A model generated the notes under the pieces. It saw only the letters and a list, made by a program, of their open reading frames with translations. It searched no databases and was not told where the DNA came from. Both the position numbers and the translations under genes were made by a program. A stretch of 5,576 nt of DNA from an uncultured Haloferula sp. (GTDB lineage: Bacteria > Verrucomicrobiota > Verrucomicrobiae > Verrucomicrobiales > Akkermansiaceae), in assembly GCA_946481625.1 (NCBI GenBank), contig CAMLOZ010000274.1:1-5576 (forward strand). The letters run 5' to 3'. Below, piece by piece: positions 1-5,576 of the stretch. Position 1 is the stretch's first letter, and each line of letters begins with the position of its first letter.

Positions 1-437
1 GACCTCCATTCGTTCATCCGCGTGTCGAACGCCGCGAAGGGAATCTCACCGTCGTCGCCCCGGTTATACACGGATACAGTCGCGTCGATGGGTTTATTGT
101 CGCGGGCTCGGATCACGACCTCGCCGATGTCCTTGCCAAGCAGCTTGAACTCATCCGGGCTGGCACGCAGGCCATCCTTCGCCCCGGAGAGCCAGGCGAA
201 GCCTTCGATCTTTTTACCCATCTGGATGCCCTTCTTCTTAAGCTCCTCGCGGAGCTTCTCTTCGCTGGCATCCTTCTCGGGTTCCGGGCCTTTGATTTCT
301 TCGAGGGTCTTGCCCCAGAACGCTTCGTCGAAAAGCATCTCATCCAAGGAGACCTTTTCCTTTTTCTTGTCCTCCTCCTTGGCCGAAAGGCTGGGAATGA
401 CCAGGAGGGCGGTGGTCAGGGCTACGAGGGCTTTCAT
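1..437 (-). CDS. Secreted, charge-rich protein of unknown function (N-terminal part, runs off window)
   Basis: The frame is open from an ATG at 437-435 to the left edge, giving 145 full codons with the C-terminus missing. The first 19 residues (MKALVALTTALLVIPSLSA) form a clear Sec signal peptide with a short positive n-region, a hydrophobic core and an SLSA cleavage site, so export to the periplasm or beyond is expected. The mature part starts with a Lys/Glu-rich stretch (KEEDKKKEK). Next comes an FDEAFWGKTLEEIKG segment, then a charged, probably helical region at about residues 53-75. After that lie FAWLSGAKDGLRASPDEF and a likely beta section containing GEVVIRARD and VSVYNRGDDGEIPF. No catalytic motif is visible in this part. 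No Shine-Dalgarno site precedes the ATG. It is divergent from the small plus-strand gene at 607. I do not recognise the family and assign no function. The signal peptide and clean start make the gene itself convincing. Confidence 0.8.
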   Translation of the reverse strand, partial: MKALVALTTALLVIPSLSAKEEDKKKEKVSLDEMLFDEAFWGKTLEEIKGPEPEKDASEEKLREELKKKGIQMGKKIEGFAWLSGAKDGLRASPDEFKLLGKDIGEVVIRARDNKPIDATVSVYNRGDDGEIPFAAFDTRMNEWR

Positions 438-517
438 CTGGTGTGTTATTAAGAAAACGAGGTCGATATGTCCAACCGAACTTATTGGAACTTTGTTTGA
501 ATTAATTAGGAAATTTT

Positions 518-529
518 GCGGAATTCCGC
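518..529. repeat. Perfect 12-bp palindrome GCGGAATTCCGC, candidate operator
   Basis: GCGGAATTCCGC reads the same on both strands and lies in the middle of the divergent intergenic region, where a dimeric regulator controlling both genes could bind. It overlaps a second palindrome, TCCGCGGA, at 525-532, and is followed by an inverted repeat CGGAG/CTCCG (529-533 and 540-544). The palindrome is directly visible. A regulatory role is inferred only from symmetry and position. Confidence 0.3.
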
Positions 530-571
530 GGAGACTACGCTCCGGACTGAATCGGATTGTCATTTCCGGGC

Positions 572-584
572 GGACTGTTAGTCC
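572..584. repeat. Short inverted repeat GGACT-GTT-AGTCC upstream of the TerB-like gene
   Basis: A perfect 5-bp stem with a 3-base loop lies 22 bases before the ATG at 607, so it would probably fall in the 5' leader or overlap the promoter. The heptamer CGGACTG at its left edge (571-577) also occurs at 543-549, a 28-base spacing. It could be an operator half-site or a small leader hairpin. There is no T-tract behind it in the plus direction, so it is not a terminator for that strand. Confidence 0.25.
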
Positions 585-606
585 CCTGTTAAAAAGAGCC
601 TCTCCC

Positions 607-960
607 ATGACCCAAGATTCCCGCCAATCGCTGATCGAATTGCTGTTCCTGTCACTTTACTTGGACAACCACCTGTCGTTGGCCGAAGACGAAGTGCTGA
701 CTTCCGCGCTGGATAACCTCGGCTGGGAGGCGGAATTCCCCCGCGAGCTTTTCATCTTCCAAGCCTTCGCAAAAGCCCGGGAGGCCGCCGGAAACGAACT
801 GAAAACGGACGCTTTCCTGTCCAGCCACGCAGACCTGCTGGCGCGCAACGGAACCGCCGGGCCCGCCCTGACCTGGCTCTACAAGATCCTCGGCTCCGAT
901 GGCATCTCGATGGCGGAAGAGCGCTTCCTCAAGAAACTGGAGAAGCGGCTCTACCCTTGA
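607..960 (+). CDS. Small helical protein, TerB-like
   Basis: This gene encodes 117 residues (MTQDSRQSLIEL... to ...LEKRLYP) with no signal peptide or membrane segment, so it is probably cytoplasmic. It looks all-helical. Two stretches resemble the paired acidic helix-loop-helix halves of TerB-type (tellurite resistance B) domains: LYLDNHLSLAEDEVL at residues 17-31, and SDGISMAEERFLKKLEKRL at 97-115 with the typical DG-x3-AEE-x-FL pattern. The length fits a single TerB-like domain. TerB-like proteins are often linked to stress responses or envelope-associated complexes, but no specific role can be given here and no other ter genes are in view. The frame stays open upstream to position 22, but that part is antisense to the secreted gene and crosses the intergenic region, so ATG 607 is preferred. 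A weak AAAGAG lies about 8 bases upstream. The gene converges with the minus-strand genes on its right. Confidence 0.72.
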   Translation: MTQDSRQSLIELLFLSLYLDNHLSLAEDEVLTSALDNLGWEAEFPRELFIFQAFAKAREAAGNELKTDAFLSSHADLLARNGTAGPALTWLYKILGSDGISMAEERFLKKLEKRLYP

Positions 961-973
961 ATGGCAGCAGGCC

Positions 974-1258
974 TCACTTCTCCTTTGCCAGAAGAGTCGG
1001 GTAGGAATCGGCCCGCCCCCCGGATCGGACTTCGGGACGAGCCGGTAGATCTCCCCCCACGAGGCCGGGGGTTCCGCCTTTTTCCGGCCAGCGTTGGTAA
1101 AGGGCGAAACGGGCGGCAAGGGCTTCCTGCCACTGCACCTGGGACCGGCGGGCTTTCTTCAGCCGGCGGGCGGTTCTATCCTCAGCGTCCGCTGAAGTGC
1201 GCGCCGGTGAGATGGAGGTTTCGCTTCGGTGCCTGCAAGACGAGGGCGTAAGTCGCAT
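974..1258 (-). CDS. Possible small overlapping gene or frameshifted remnant, 94 codons
   Basis: An ORF starts at ATG 1258-1256 inside the end of the DUF6288-like gene (77-base overlap, different frame) and stops at TGA 976-974, 13 bases from the convergent TerB-like gene. AGGAGG (1273-1268) lies 9 bases before the ATG, better than other starts in the window. After an unconvincing first 25 residues, the protein looks real: RTARRLKKARRSQVQWQEAL, then AARFALYQRWPEK. The middle looks poor in this frame, while the frame one base over reads AEPPASWGEIYRLVPKSD with good codon use. The C-terminus, ADSYPTLLAKEK, is again coding-like in the first frame. Removing one A from the A5 run (1079-1083) and adding one G to the G6 run (1016-1021) would join all three parts. 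So this may be a decayed gene, a gene hit by homopolymer sequencing errors, or an intact ORF with an odd middle. Product not recognised; basic and probably helical in the first half. Confidence 0.35.
   Translation of the reverse strand: MRLTPSSCRHRSETSISPARTSADAEDRTARRLKKARRSQVQWQEALAARFALYQRWPEKGGTPGLVGGDLPARPEVRSGGRADSYPTLLAKEK
1062..1083 (+). terminator. Candidate intrinsic terminator after the TerB-like gene
   Basis: On the plus strand AGGC-(C)-GG pairs with CC-GCCT around a GGGTT loop with one bulged C (1062-1079), and a T5 run (1079-1083) follows. It lies about 100 bases after the stop at 960, a plausible place to end plus-strand transcription before the convergent gene. A competing longer stem, GGCCGG (1063-1068) with CCGGCC (1084-1089), would enclose the T-run. 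The T5 is the same homopolymer as the suspected frameshift site of the minus-strand ORF, so the two readings compete. The stem is short and imperfect. Confidence 0.3.
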
Positions 1259-3482
1259 TGATCAAATCCTCCTCGCCCATGTAAGGCGCGCCCATATGGG
1301 GCTGGGTGAAGTGCAGCCCGTAGCCGGGCTCCCACGCCAAGGAGAACCACCAGGCGTAGTCCTTCATCACGCTCGCATAGGCCTCGGGGTTGACGAGATT
1401 CAGACCGAGCAACCCCCACGATCCGCCGGGCTCTCCGTATGCATGGCTATTGCGGATCCACGGATGGTTCTTCTCCATGAATCCGACCATCGCGGTGCTC
1501 ATGTCGCGGCGCTCGCCGCGGAGATGCGCCGCCATCGCGAACATACCGCTGCGCGACCAGAACTCCTCCTTGTCCTTGTAGGAGCGGTTGTAACCGAGAG
1601 AGCCGTGGCCGCCTTCCTTGGGATCCGACCACGCCATCTCCATATAGGGCATGATCATCTCCCAGATGCCCGACTTCATGCCACAGCGTTGGGCGAGGGC
1701 TTCGAAGACGAGCAAGTGGACGGCGGGTGCGACGAGGGCCTTGTTTTCGTATGGCAGGCCGCTCGGGCCATGCCCCAGGGCCGGCACGTTCCAGATCGAG
1801 TTGTGCCTGCCCTTCACCGCCCAATCGCGGAGCGCTTCAAGGTGCGGCAGCACCTGCTTGTCACCGGTCAGGAGGTGCCATTCACTGTAAAGGATCCCGG
1901 CGTAGGCACCCGCCCAGAAGCCGAGATTCCCGTAGGCGGCCGGCTCGGGATATTTTTCGAGCGACCATTCCACCGCCTTCTTCACACGGCTGCGGTACTT
2001 CTTCTCGCCGGTCGCGAGCAGGGCTAGCGAGGAGAAGGTGGTGCGGATGATGTCCCCGGACCAAGAGCCATCCTCCTTCTGGGATTCCTCCAGGAAGGAG
2101 ATCATGTCCTTCAGGAGAGCGGCCGCTTCCGGATCGTCCGCGGGGTTCATGGTCGTGAAGGCCCGGCTCCGCGGAAGTTCGAGATTCAAGGTGACAGGCA
2201 CTCCTTCGCGAAGGACCGAAAGGGGGAGCACGCGCTGGCCCGCTTCGAGCACCGCTTCCGATTTGCGGCCGAGCGTGGCCTCGTGGCTATGGCGGAACCA
2301 TTCCCAGCCGGGATTGAGATCGTTGGACGGCAGCGGCAGTTCGGCAGCGCCGAGGATCACGTCGCCCTCCTTGAGCTTGGCCTTGGAAGCAGGACTCCCG
2401 CCGCGGACCGACATGACGGTGAGCACCGACTGCTGATGCTCGGTGAGTGCGTCGAAGCCAAGCAAGCCCGCTCCCAACAAATCCGGACCGCTCCCGCCGT
2501 TCGAGCGGCCGTAGAGCTTGTCGGTGGGTTTCTCGTGCACACGACTGAAGCGTGGTGTCCCGATTACCACCGGCTTGCCGTCGCCGGCACGCACGCGCAG
2601 GCCGAAGGTCTTGCCGGGAAGCAGATCCATCAGCGAGTCCGGGATCTCCAGCCATATGCGGGACCGGGCGGTCACCGGCTCGGATTTCTTGCTGAGCTCG
2701 ATGCCCAGCGGAACCACCTCTCCCGCGGTGCCGAAGCCGCCGCCGCTCCAGTCGCTTTCGATGACGAAGCGGAAGGCGGTCACGTCCAGGGGCGCGGAGA
2801 GATTCAAGACCAACGGCAACCGCGAACCGGCCACTTCATTCGCGGTGACGCCTTTCGCCACGGTTTCCCATTCGGTCCCCGATTTGCGGACTTCGAGGCG
2901 ATAGTTCTTCGCGACGCCGTTCGTGTAGCCGCCGTGGCGCGGAACGTAGCGGACACCTTCCAGCCTGCGCGGAGTGGCAAACTCCAGGCCGATCCAGTGT
3001 GGCGGCGCGGGCTGCTCGTTCCCGTAGCGGGTGTGCCAATCGGTGTTCGGGTCGCCGTCGAAGGCCCGCTCGGCTTCCGCTCCTGATTGGGACGAGGAGG
3101 AGATCACCCCCCAATCGGCCCGGGGAGCCGGTCCGCTGGCGCTGGCGCTGGTTTTGGCAAAGACTTCGCCGCTCGGCGGGTCGAGGGCTTCCAGTTCCAA
3201 GCTCCCCTTTCCGCCATCGATCGTGCCGTGGACGTCCACGGAAAGAACGCCGTGCCACTTGCCGCCGACGTCCTTCTCCTTGTCGGTGAGCATCGGCACC
3301 TTCACCGCTATCGCCGCGGTTTCGCCCTTTTCCAGAAGCACGCCCTTCTCACCGCCCGGGAGGACCCACGCGGTGACGGCCTCGAAGGGAGCCGTCTCCA
3401 CGGGTGCGGCCGGGAGGCGAATGGCGGTCCAAAGCGCCAGGAAAAAGATACAGCAGGGCGAGCGCATGATGCAGAGACGCAT
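1182..3482 (-). CDS. Exported multidomain protein: F5/8 type C-like, PDZ and DUF6288/toroid-like domains
   Basis: This 766-residue protein has an N-terminal signal peptide (MRLCIMRSPCCIFFLALWTA, with likely cleavage near LPAAP), so it should be exported. Residues about 120-263 resemble a discoidin (F5/8 type C) domain, with the signature DGDPNTDWHTRYG at 142-154. These domains usually bind carbohydrate or surface ligands. Residues about 332-437 form a PDZ-like domain (GSPASKAKLKEGDVILGA), usually a peptide-binding module. From about 455 to the end the protein is rich in helices, Trp and Gly, with QKEDGSW and EPGGSWGLLGL motifs like the QW repeats of alpha/alpha-toroid proteins. This matches my recollection of DUF6288 proteins in Verrucomicrobia and Planctomycetes. 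No catalytic residues could be assigned, so the function is unknown; surface polymer or glycan interaction is only inference. ATG 3482 is preferred. TTG 3485 adds one residue, and ATG 3467 would also keep the signal peptide. No strong Shine-Dalgarno site is seen. It lies 43 bases downstream of gyrA on the same strand. Confidence 0.88.
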   Translation of the reverse strand: MRLCIMRSPCCIFFLALWTAIRLPAAPVETAPFEAVTAWVLPGGEKGVLLEKGETAAIAVKVPMLTDKEKDVGGKWHGVLSVDVHGTIDGGKGSLELEALDPPSGEVFAKTSASASGPAPRADWGVISSSSQSGAEAERAFDGDPNTDWHTRYGNEQPAPPHWIGLEFATPRRLEGVRYVPRHGGYTNGVAKNYRLEVRKSGTEWETVAKGVTANEVAGSRLPLVLNLSAPLDVTAFRFVIESDWSGGGFGTAGEVVPLGIELSKKSEPVTARSRIWLEIPDSLMDLLPGKTFGLRVRAGDGKPVVIGTPRFSRVHEKPTDKLYGRSNGGSGPDLLGAGLLGFDALTEHQQSVLTVMSVRGGSPASKAKLKEGDVILGAAELPLPSNDLNPGWEWFRHSHEATLGRKSEAVLEAGQRVLPLSVLREGVPVTLNLELPRSRAFTTMNPADDPEAAALLKDMISFLEESQKEDGSWSGDIIRTTFSSLALLATGEKKYRSRVKKAVEWSLEKYPEPAAYGNLGFWAGAYAGILYSEWHLLTGDKQVLPHLEALRDWAVKGRHNSIWNVPALGHGPSGLPYENKALVAPAVHLLVFEALAQRCGMKSGIWEMIMPYMEMAWSDPKEGGHGSLGYNRSYKDKEEFWSRSGMFAMAAHLRGERRDMSTAMVGFMEKNHPWIRNSHAYGEPGGSWGLLGLNLVNPEAYASVMKDYAWWFSLAWEPGYGLHFTQPHMGAPYMGEEDLINATYALVLQAPKRNLHLTGAHFSGR

Positions 3483-3514
3483 CAATGCTCGTTTTTATTT
3501 CGATTTCCAGCTCT

Positions 3515-3536
3515 AAAAAGACGGATTACTCCTCCG
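3515..3536 (-). terminator. Weak hairpin plus T5 at the end of gyrA, possible attenuating terminator
   Basis: On the minus strand CGGA (3536-3533) pairs with TCCG (3525-3522) around a 7-base loop that contains the gyrA stop codon, and TTTTT (3519-3515) follows after two bases. A G-T wobble could add one more pair. The stem is too short for an efficient terminator, so partial read-through from gyrA into the secreted-protein gene is likely. No other terminator is visible in the 43-base gap. Confidence 0.22.
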
Positions 3537-5576
3537 CAGGCACGTCGGGCTCGGTGGCATCGGCACTTTCTCCCGGGGCATCCTCACCATCCGGGATGAC
3601 GAGCGCGATGTCCTGGAGCTTTTCGCCCTCCTTGAGGGTGAGGAGTTTAACCCCCTGCGCATTGCGGCCGGTCTCACGGATCTCGTTGACCCGGATGCGG
3701 ATGCTCTGGCCGGTGGAGGTCATGAGCATCAGCTCGTCCGCGTCGGTCACAGTGACGGCACCGACGACCGGACCGGTCTTGTCGGTGACTTTCATGGTGA
3801 TGATGCCTTTGCCGCCGCGGGTCTGCTTGCGGTATTCCTCGAAGGAGGTGCGCTTGCCGAGGCCGTTCTCCGAAGCCACGAGCAGGGTCGAGCCGTCCGT
3901 GACCAGAGCGAGGCCGACGACGAAGTCGCCTTCGACCGGACGAATGCCCATGACGCCGGCCGAGGCCCGGCCCATCGAGCGGGCATCGTCCTCGTGGAAG
4001 CGGAGGCTCATGCCCTCGTGGGTAACCAGCACGATCTCGTCGGAGCCGGAGGTAAGCCGGACGCCGATGAGCTCGTTGTTCTCCTCAAGGATGATGGCGG
4101 TGAGGCCGGCCTTGCGGTAGTTGCGGAAGTCGTTGAGCGCGGTCTTCTTCACCTTGCCGCTGCGAGTCGCGAAGAAGACGAAGCCGGCATCCTCGCGGAA
4201 CGTGTTGTCGTTGCCGTTCTCGTCGGTCGTGCGTTCGAGGCGGAGCAGCGCGGCGATCTTTTCCTCCGGCTTGAGGTCGAGGACGTTCTTGATGCTCCGG
4301 CCCATGGCGGTGCGGGAGCCTTCCGGCAGGTCGTAGACGCGCTCGACGTAAACCCGGCCGGTGTTTGTGAAGAACAGCAGGTAGTCGTGCGCCTGGACGC
4401 TGAAGAGGTGCTCGATGAAGTCGTCCGGCTCGTCCTTGCCCGTGGCTCGGGTTTCCATGCCTTTGAGCCCCTTGCCGCCCCGTCCTTGCAGGCGGTATTC
4501 GGACGCGGCAGTACGCTTGATGTAGCCGCGGTGCGAGAGGGTGACGATCATCGCATCGTTCGCGATGAGTTCTTCCATCGCGATCTCCCCGGCTTCCGCG
4601 AGGATCGGGCACTTGCGTGGAGTGGCGTATTTCTCGCCGATCGCGCGGAGCTCGTCCTTGATAATCGTCAGGACGCGCTCCTCGCGGGCGAGGATATCGA
4701 GCAGGTCCTTGATGGTTTCGAGAACCTCGTCGTACTCGGCCTTTACCTTGTCGCGTTCGAGACCGGTGAGCTGATAGAGACGCAATTCGAGGATGGCATT
4801 CACCTGGCGCTCGCTGAAGACGTAGCGCTCGCCCTGCACGGCAAGTTGGGAACGGATCAGGATGCCGAGGCCCTCCGCGGTGGCAGTGGAGAAGTTGTAG
4901 GCGGCGAGGCGCTCACGGGCTTCATCACGGTTCTTCGAATCGCGGATGATCTTGATGAAGTCATCGAGGTGACCGAGAGCGAGCAGGAAGGCTTCGAGCA
5001 GTTCCGCGCGTTCCTCGGCCTTGCCGAGAAGGTAACGGGTGCGGCGGATGATCACCTCGCGCCGGTGCTCGATGTAAGCGTCGATCGCCTCCTTGAGCGA
5101 AAGCTGCTTCGGGCGGTTTTTGTGAATCGCCAGCATGTTCACGCTGAAGGATGTCTCCAGCGCGGTGAGCTTGAAGAGCTGGGCGACGACGACCTGCGGG
5201 CGGGCATCACGCTTCAACTCGATCTCGATGCGGGTTTCCTCGTCCGAGAGGTCGCGCATGCCGGAGATGCCGGTGAGCGTCTTCTCGTTGACCAGCTCGG
5301 CAATGCGCTCCTGCAGCACGGCGCGGTTCACGCCATAGGGAACCTCGCGGATGACGATCAGGGATCTGCCGCCCTCGTTTTCTTCGATCTCCACCTTGCC
5401 GCGAAGACGCATCGAGCCGCGGCCGGTGCGGAAGTATTCCTCGATGCCGCGGATGCCGCGGATCTCGCAGGACACCGGGAAGTCCGGGCCCTTGATGTGC
5501 TGCATCAGCTCCGGCAGCGTGATATCGGGATTATCGATCTGCGCGCAGATGCCATCGATGACTTCGCCGAGATTGT
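3526..5576 (-). CDS. gyrA: DNA gyrase subunit A (C-terminal 682 residues; N-terminus outside window)
   Basis: GyrA pairs with GyrB in the A2B2 type II topoisomerase that introduces negative supercoils using ATP. The visible part starts at about residue 190 of E. coli GyrA (NLGEVIDGICAQIDNPDI) and runs to TAA at 3528-3526, implying a full length near 870, normal for the family. The breakage-reunion part shows LMQHIKGPDFP, RGIEEYFRTGRG and EVPYGVNRAVLQERIAEL, then the long coiled-coil helix around IDAYIEHRREVIIRRTRYLL. The DNA-wrapping C-terminal domain holds the GyrA box as QGRGGKG (4488-4468), which marks this as GyrA rather than ParC. A second box-like QTRGGKG sits in a later blade (3825-3805). 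The last 22 residues are acidic (9 Asp/Glu, no basic residues). Acidic GyrA tails can tune supercoiling in some bacteria. The catalytic Tyr and quinolone-resistance region lie beyond the right edge. ATG 5505 is internal, because the frame stays open to the window end. Confidence 0.97.
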   Translation of the reverse strand, partial: NLGEVIDGICAQIDNPDITLPELMQHIKGPDFPVSCEIRGIRGIEEYFRTGRGSMRLRGKVEIEENEGGRSLIVIREVPYGVNRAVLQERIAELVNEKTLTGISGMRDLSDEETRIEIELKRDARPQVVVAQLFKLTALETSFSVNMLAIHKNRPKQLSLKEAIDAYIEHRREVIIRRTRYLLGKAEERAELLEAFLLALGHLDDFIKIIRDSKNRDEARERLAAYNFSTATAEGLGILIRSQLAVQGERYVFSERQVNAILELRLYQLTGLERDKVKAEYDEVLETIKDLLDILAREERVLTIIKDELRAIGEKYATPRKCPILAEAGEIAMEELIANDAMIVTLSHRGYIKRTAASEYRLQGRGGKGLKGMETRATGKDEPDDFIEHLFSVQAHDYLLFFTNTGRVYVERVYDLPEGSRTAMGRSIKNVLDLKPEEKIAALLRLERTTDENGNDNTFREDAGFVFFATRSGKVKKTALNDFRNYRKAGLTAIILEENNELIGVRLTSGSDEIVLVTHEGMSLRFHEDDARSMGRASAGVMGIRPVEGDFVVGLALVTDGSTLLVASENGLGKRTSFEEYRKQTRGGKGIITMKVTDKTGPVVGAVTVTDADELMLMTSTGQSIRIRVNEIRETGRNAQGVKLLTLKEGEKLQDIALVIPDGEDAPGESADATEPDVPAEE
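4468..4488 (-). other. gyrA: GyrA box of the C-terminal DNA-wrapping domain (QGRGGKG)
   Basis: This heptapeptide marks the first blade of the GyrA pinwheel and is needed for DNA wrapping and negative supercoiling in studied gyrases. It reads QGRGGKG here versus the canonical QRRGGKG. The basic R and K and the Gly pair are kept, so the function is probably intact. Confidence 0.85.

Larger units (their letters stand above)
438..606. promoter_or_regulatory. Divergent intergenic region with probable promoters for both flanking genes
   Basis: These 169 bases separate two divergently transcribed genes, so promoters for both should lie here. About 441-520 is clearly more AT-rich than the flanking coding DNA (for example aattaattagg and aaattttg around 500-517). 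For the minus-strand gene a possible sigma-70-like pair is TTGGAC and TAATAA with an 18-base spacer. The -10 would sit so close to the ATG at 437 that the transcript could be leaderless, which fits the missing Shine-Dalgarno site. I could not pick a convincing -35/-10 pair for the plus-strand gene. Several short inverted repeats at 518-584 could be operators. Exact promoter positions are inference. Confidence 0.45.

Noticed and set aside
22..606. Upstream extension of the plus-strand TerB-like frame to position 22
   Set aside because: It is antisense to a gene with a clear signal peptide and crosses the AT-rich intergenic region; the Ser-rich, low-complexity translation is typical of a shadow frame. 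ATG 607 starts the recognisable protein.
652..1119. Minus-strand 155-codon frame running antisense through the TerB-like gene
   Set aside because: Most of it is a shadow of the plus-strand gene. Only its first part, within 961-1119, looks coding-like, and that is treated as the shifted middle of the small ORF at 974-1258.
1115..1131. Inverted repeat GGCAAGGGCTTCCTGCC as a terminator
   Set aside because: The stem is interrupted and no T-run follows on either strand.
961..1251. Plus-strand ORF beginning directly after the TerB-like stop (TGAATG)
   Set aside because: The tight stop/start junction is attractive, but the translation is Pro/Arg/Gly-rich without recognisable features and overlaps the end of the convergent gene; the opposite strand has better coding character.
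1197..3086. Long plus-strand frames (1197-2027 and 2283-3086) opposite the secreted-protein gene
   Set aside because: GC-rich antisense shadows with His/Arg/Ala-rich composition and no domain pattern; the minus strand has clear domains throughout.
3485..4120. Plus-strand frame opposite the gyrA C-terminus
   Set aside because: Ser/Arg-rich shadow; the minus strand is unambiguous GyrA.
3526..5576. Topoisomerase IV subunit A (ParC) as an alternative to GyrA
   Set aside because: A canonical-type GyrA box (QGRGGKG), a full-length C-terminal domain and close similarity to GyrA across the whole segment favour GyrA.

Overview
The window looks like chromosomal DNA from a GC-rich Gram-negative bacterium, most likely Verrucomicrobiota (Luteolibacter-like). 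That assignment is an inference. It rests on the style of the GyrA sequence, on a large secreted protein that resembles a family I associate with Verrucomicrobia and Planctomycetes (DUF6288-like), and on weak or absent Shine-Dalgarno sites at several starts. No database search was possible.

Layout from left to right. Positions 1-437 (minus strand) hold the N-terminal part of an unrecognised secreted, highly charged protein that runs off the left edge. Positions 438-606 are an AT-rich divergent intergenic region with several short inverted repeats, including a perfect 12-bp palindrome. Positions 607-960 (plus strand) encode a 117-residue helical protein with two TerB-like half-motifs. Positions 961-1181 separate this gene from the next annotated gene end. 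This gap is not empty: on the minus strand it carries a 94-codon open frame (974-1258) that overlaps the end of the next gene, has a good AGGAGG site, and shows coding-like stretches that switch frame at two homopolymers. Positions 1182-3482 (minus strand) encode a 766-residue exported protein with a discoidin-like (F5/8 type C) domain, a PDZ domain and a C-terminal alpha/alpha-toroid-like region. Positions 3526-5576 (minus strand) are the C-terminal 682 residues of DNA gyrase subunit A, running off the right edge.

On the minus strand gyrA is followed after a 43-base gap by the secreted multidomain gene, and possibly by the small overlapping ORF, so the three could share transcripts. A weak hairpin plus T5 right after gyrA may reduce read-through. 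There is no obvious functional link between gyrA and the secreted protein. I see no mobile element, CRISPR array, tRNA or rRNA, and no clear new multi-gene system. The least explained signals are the possible frameshifted small gene at 974-1258, the domain combination of the secreted protein, and the palindromes in the divergent promoter region.
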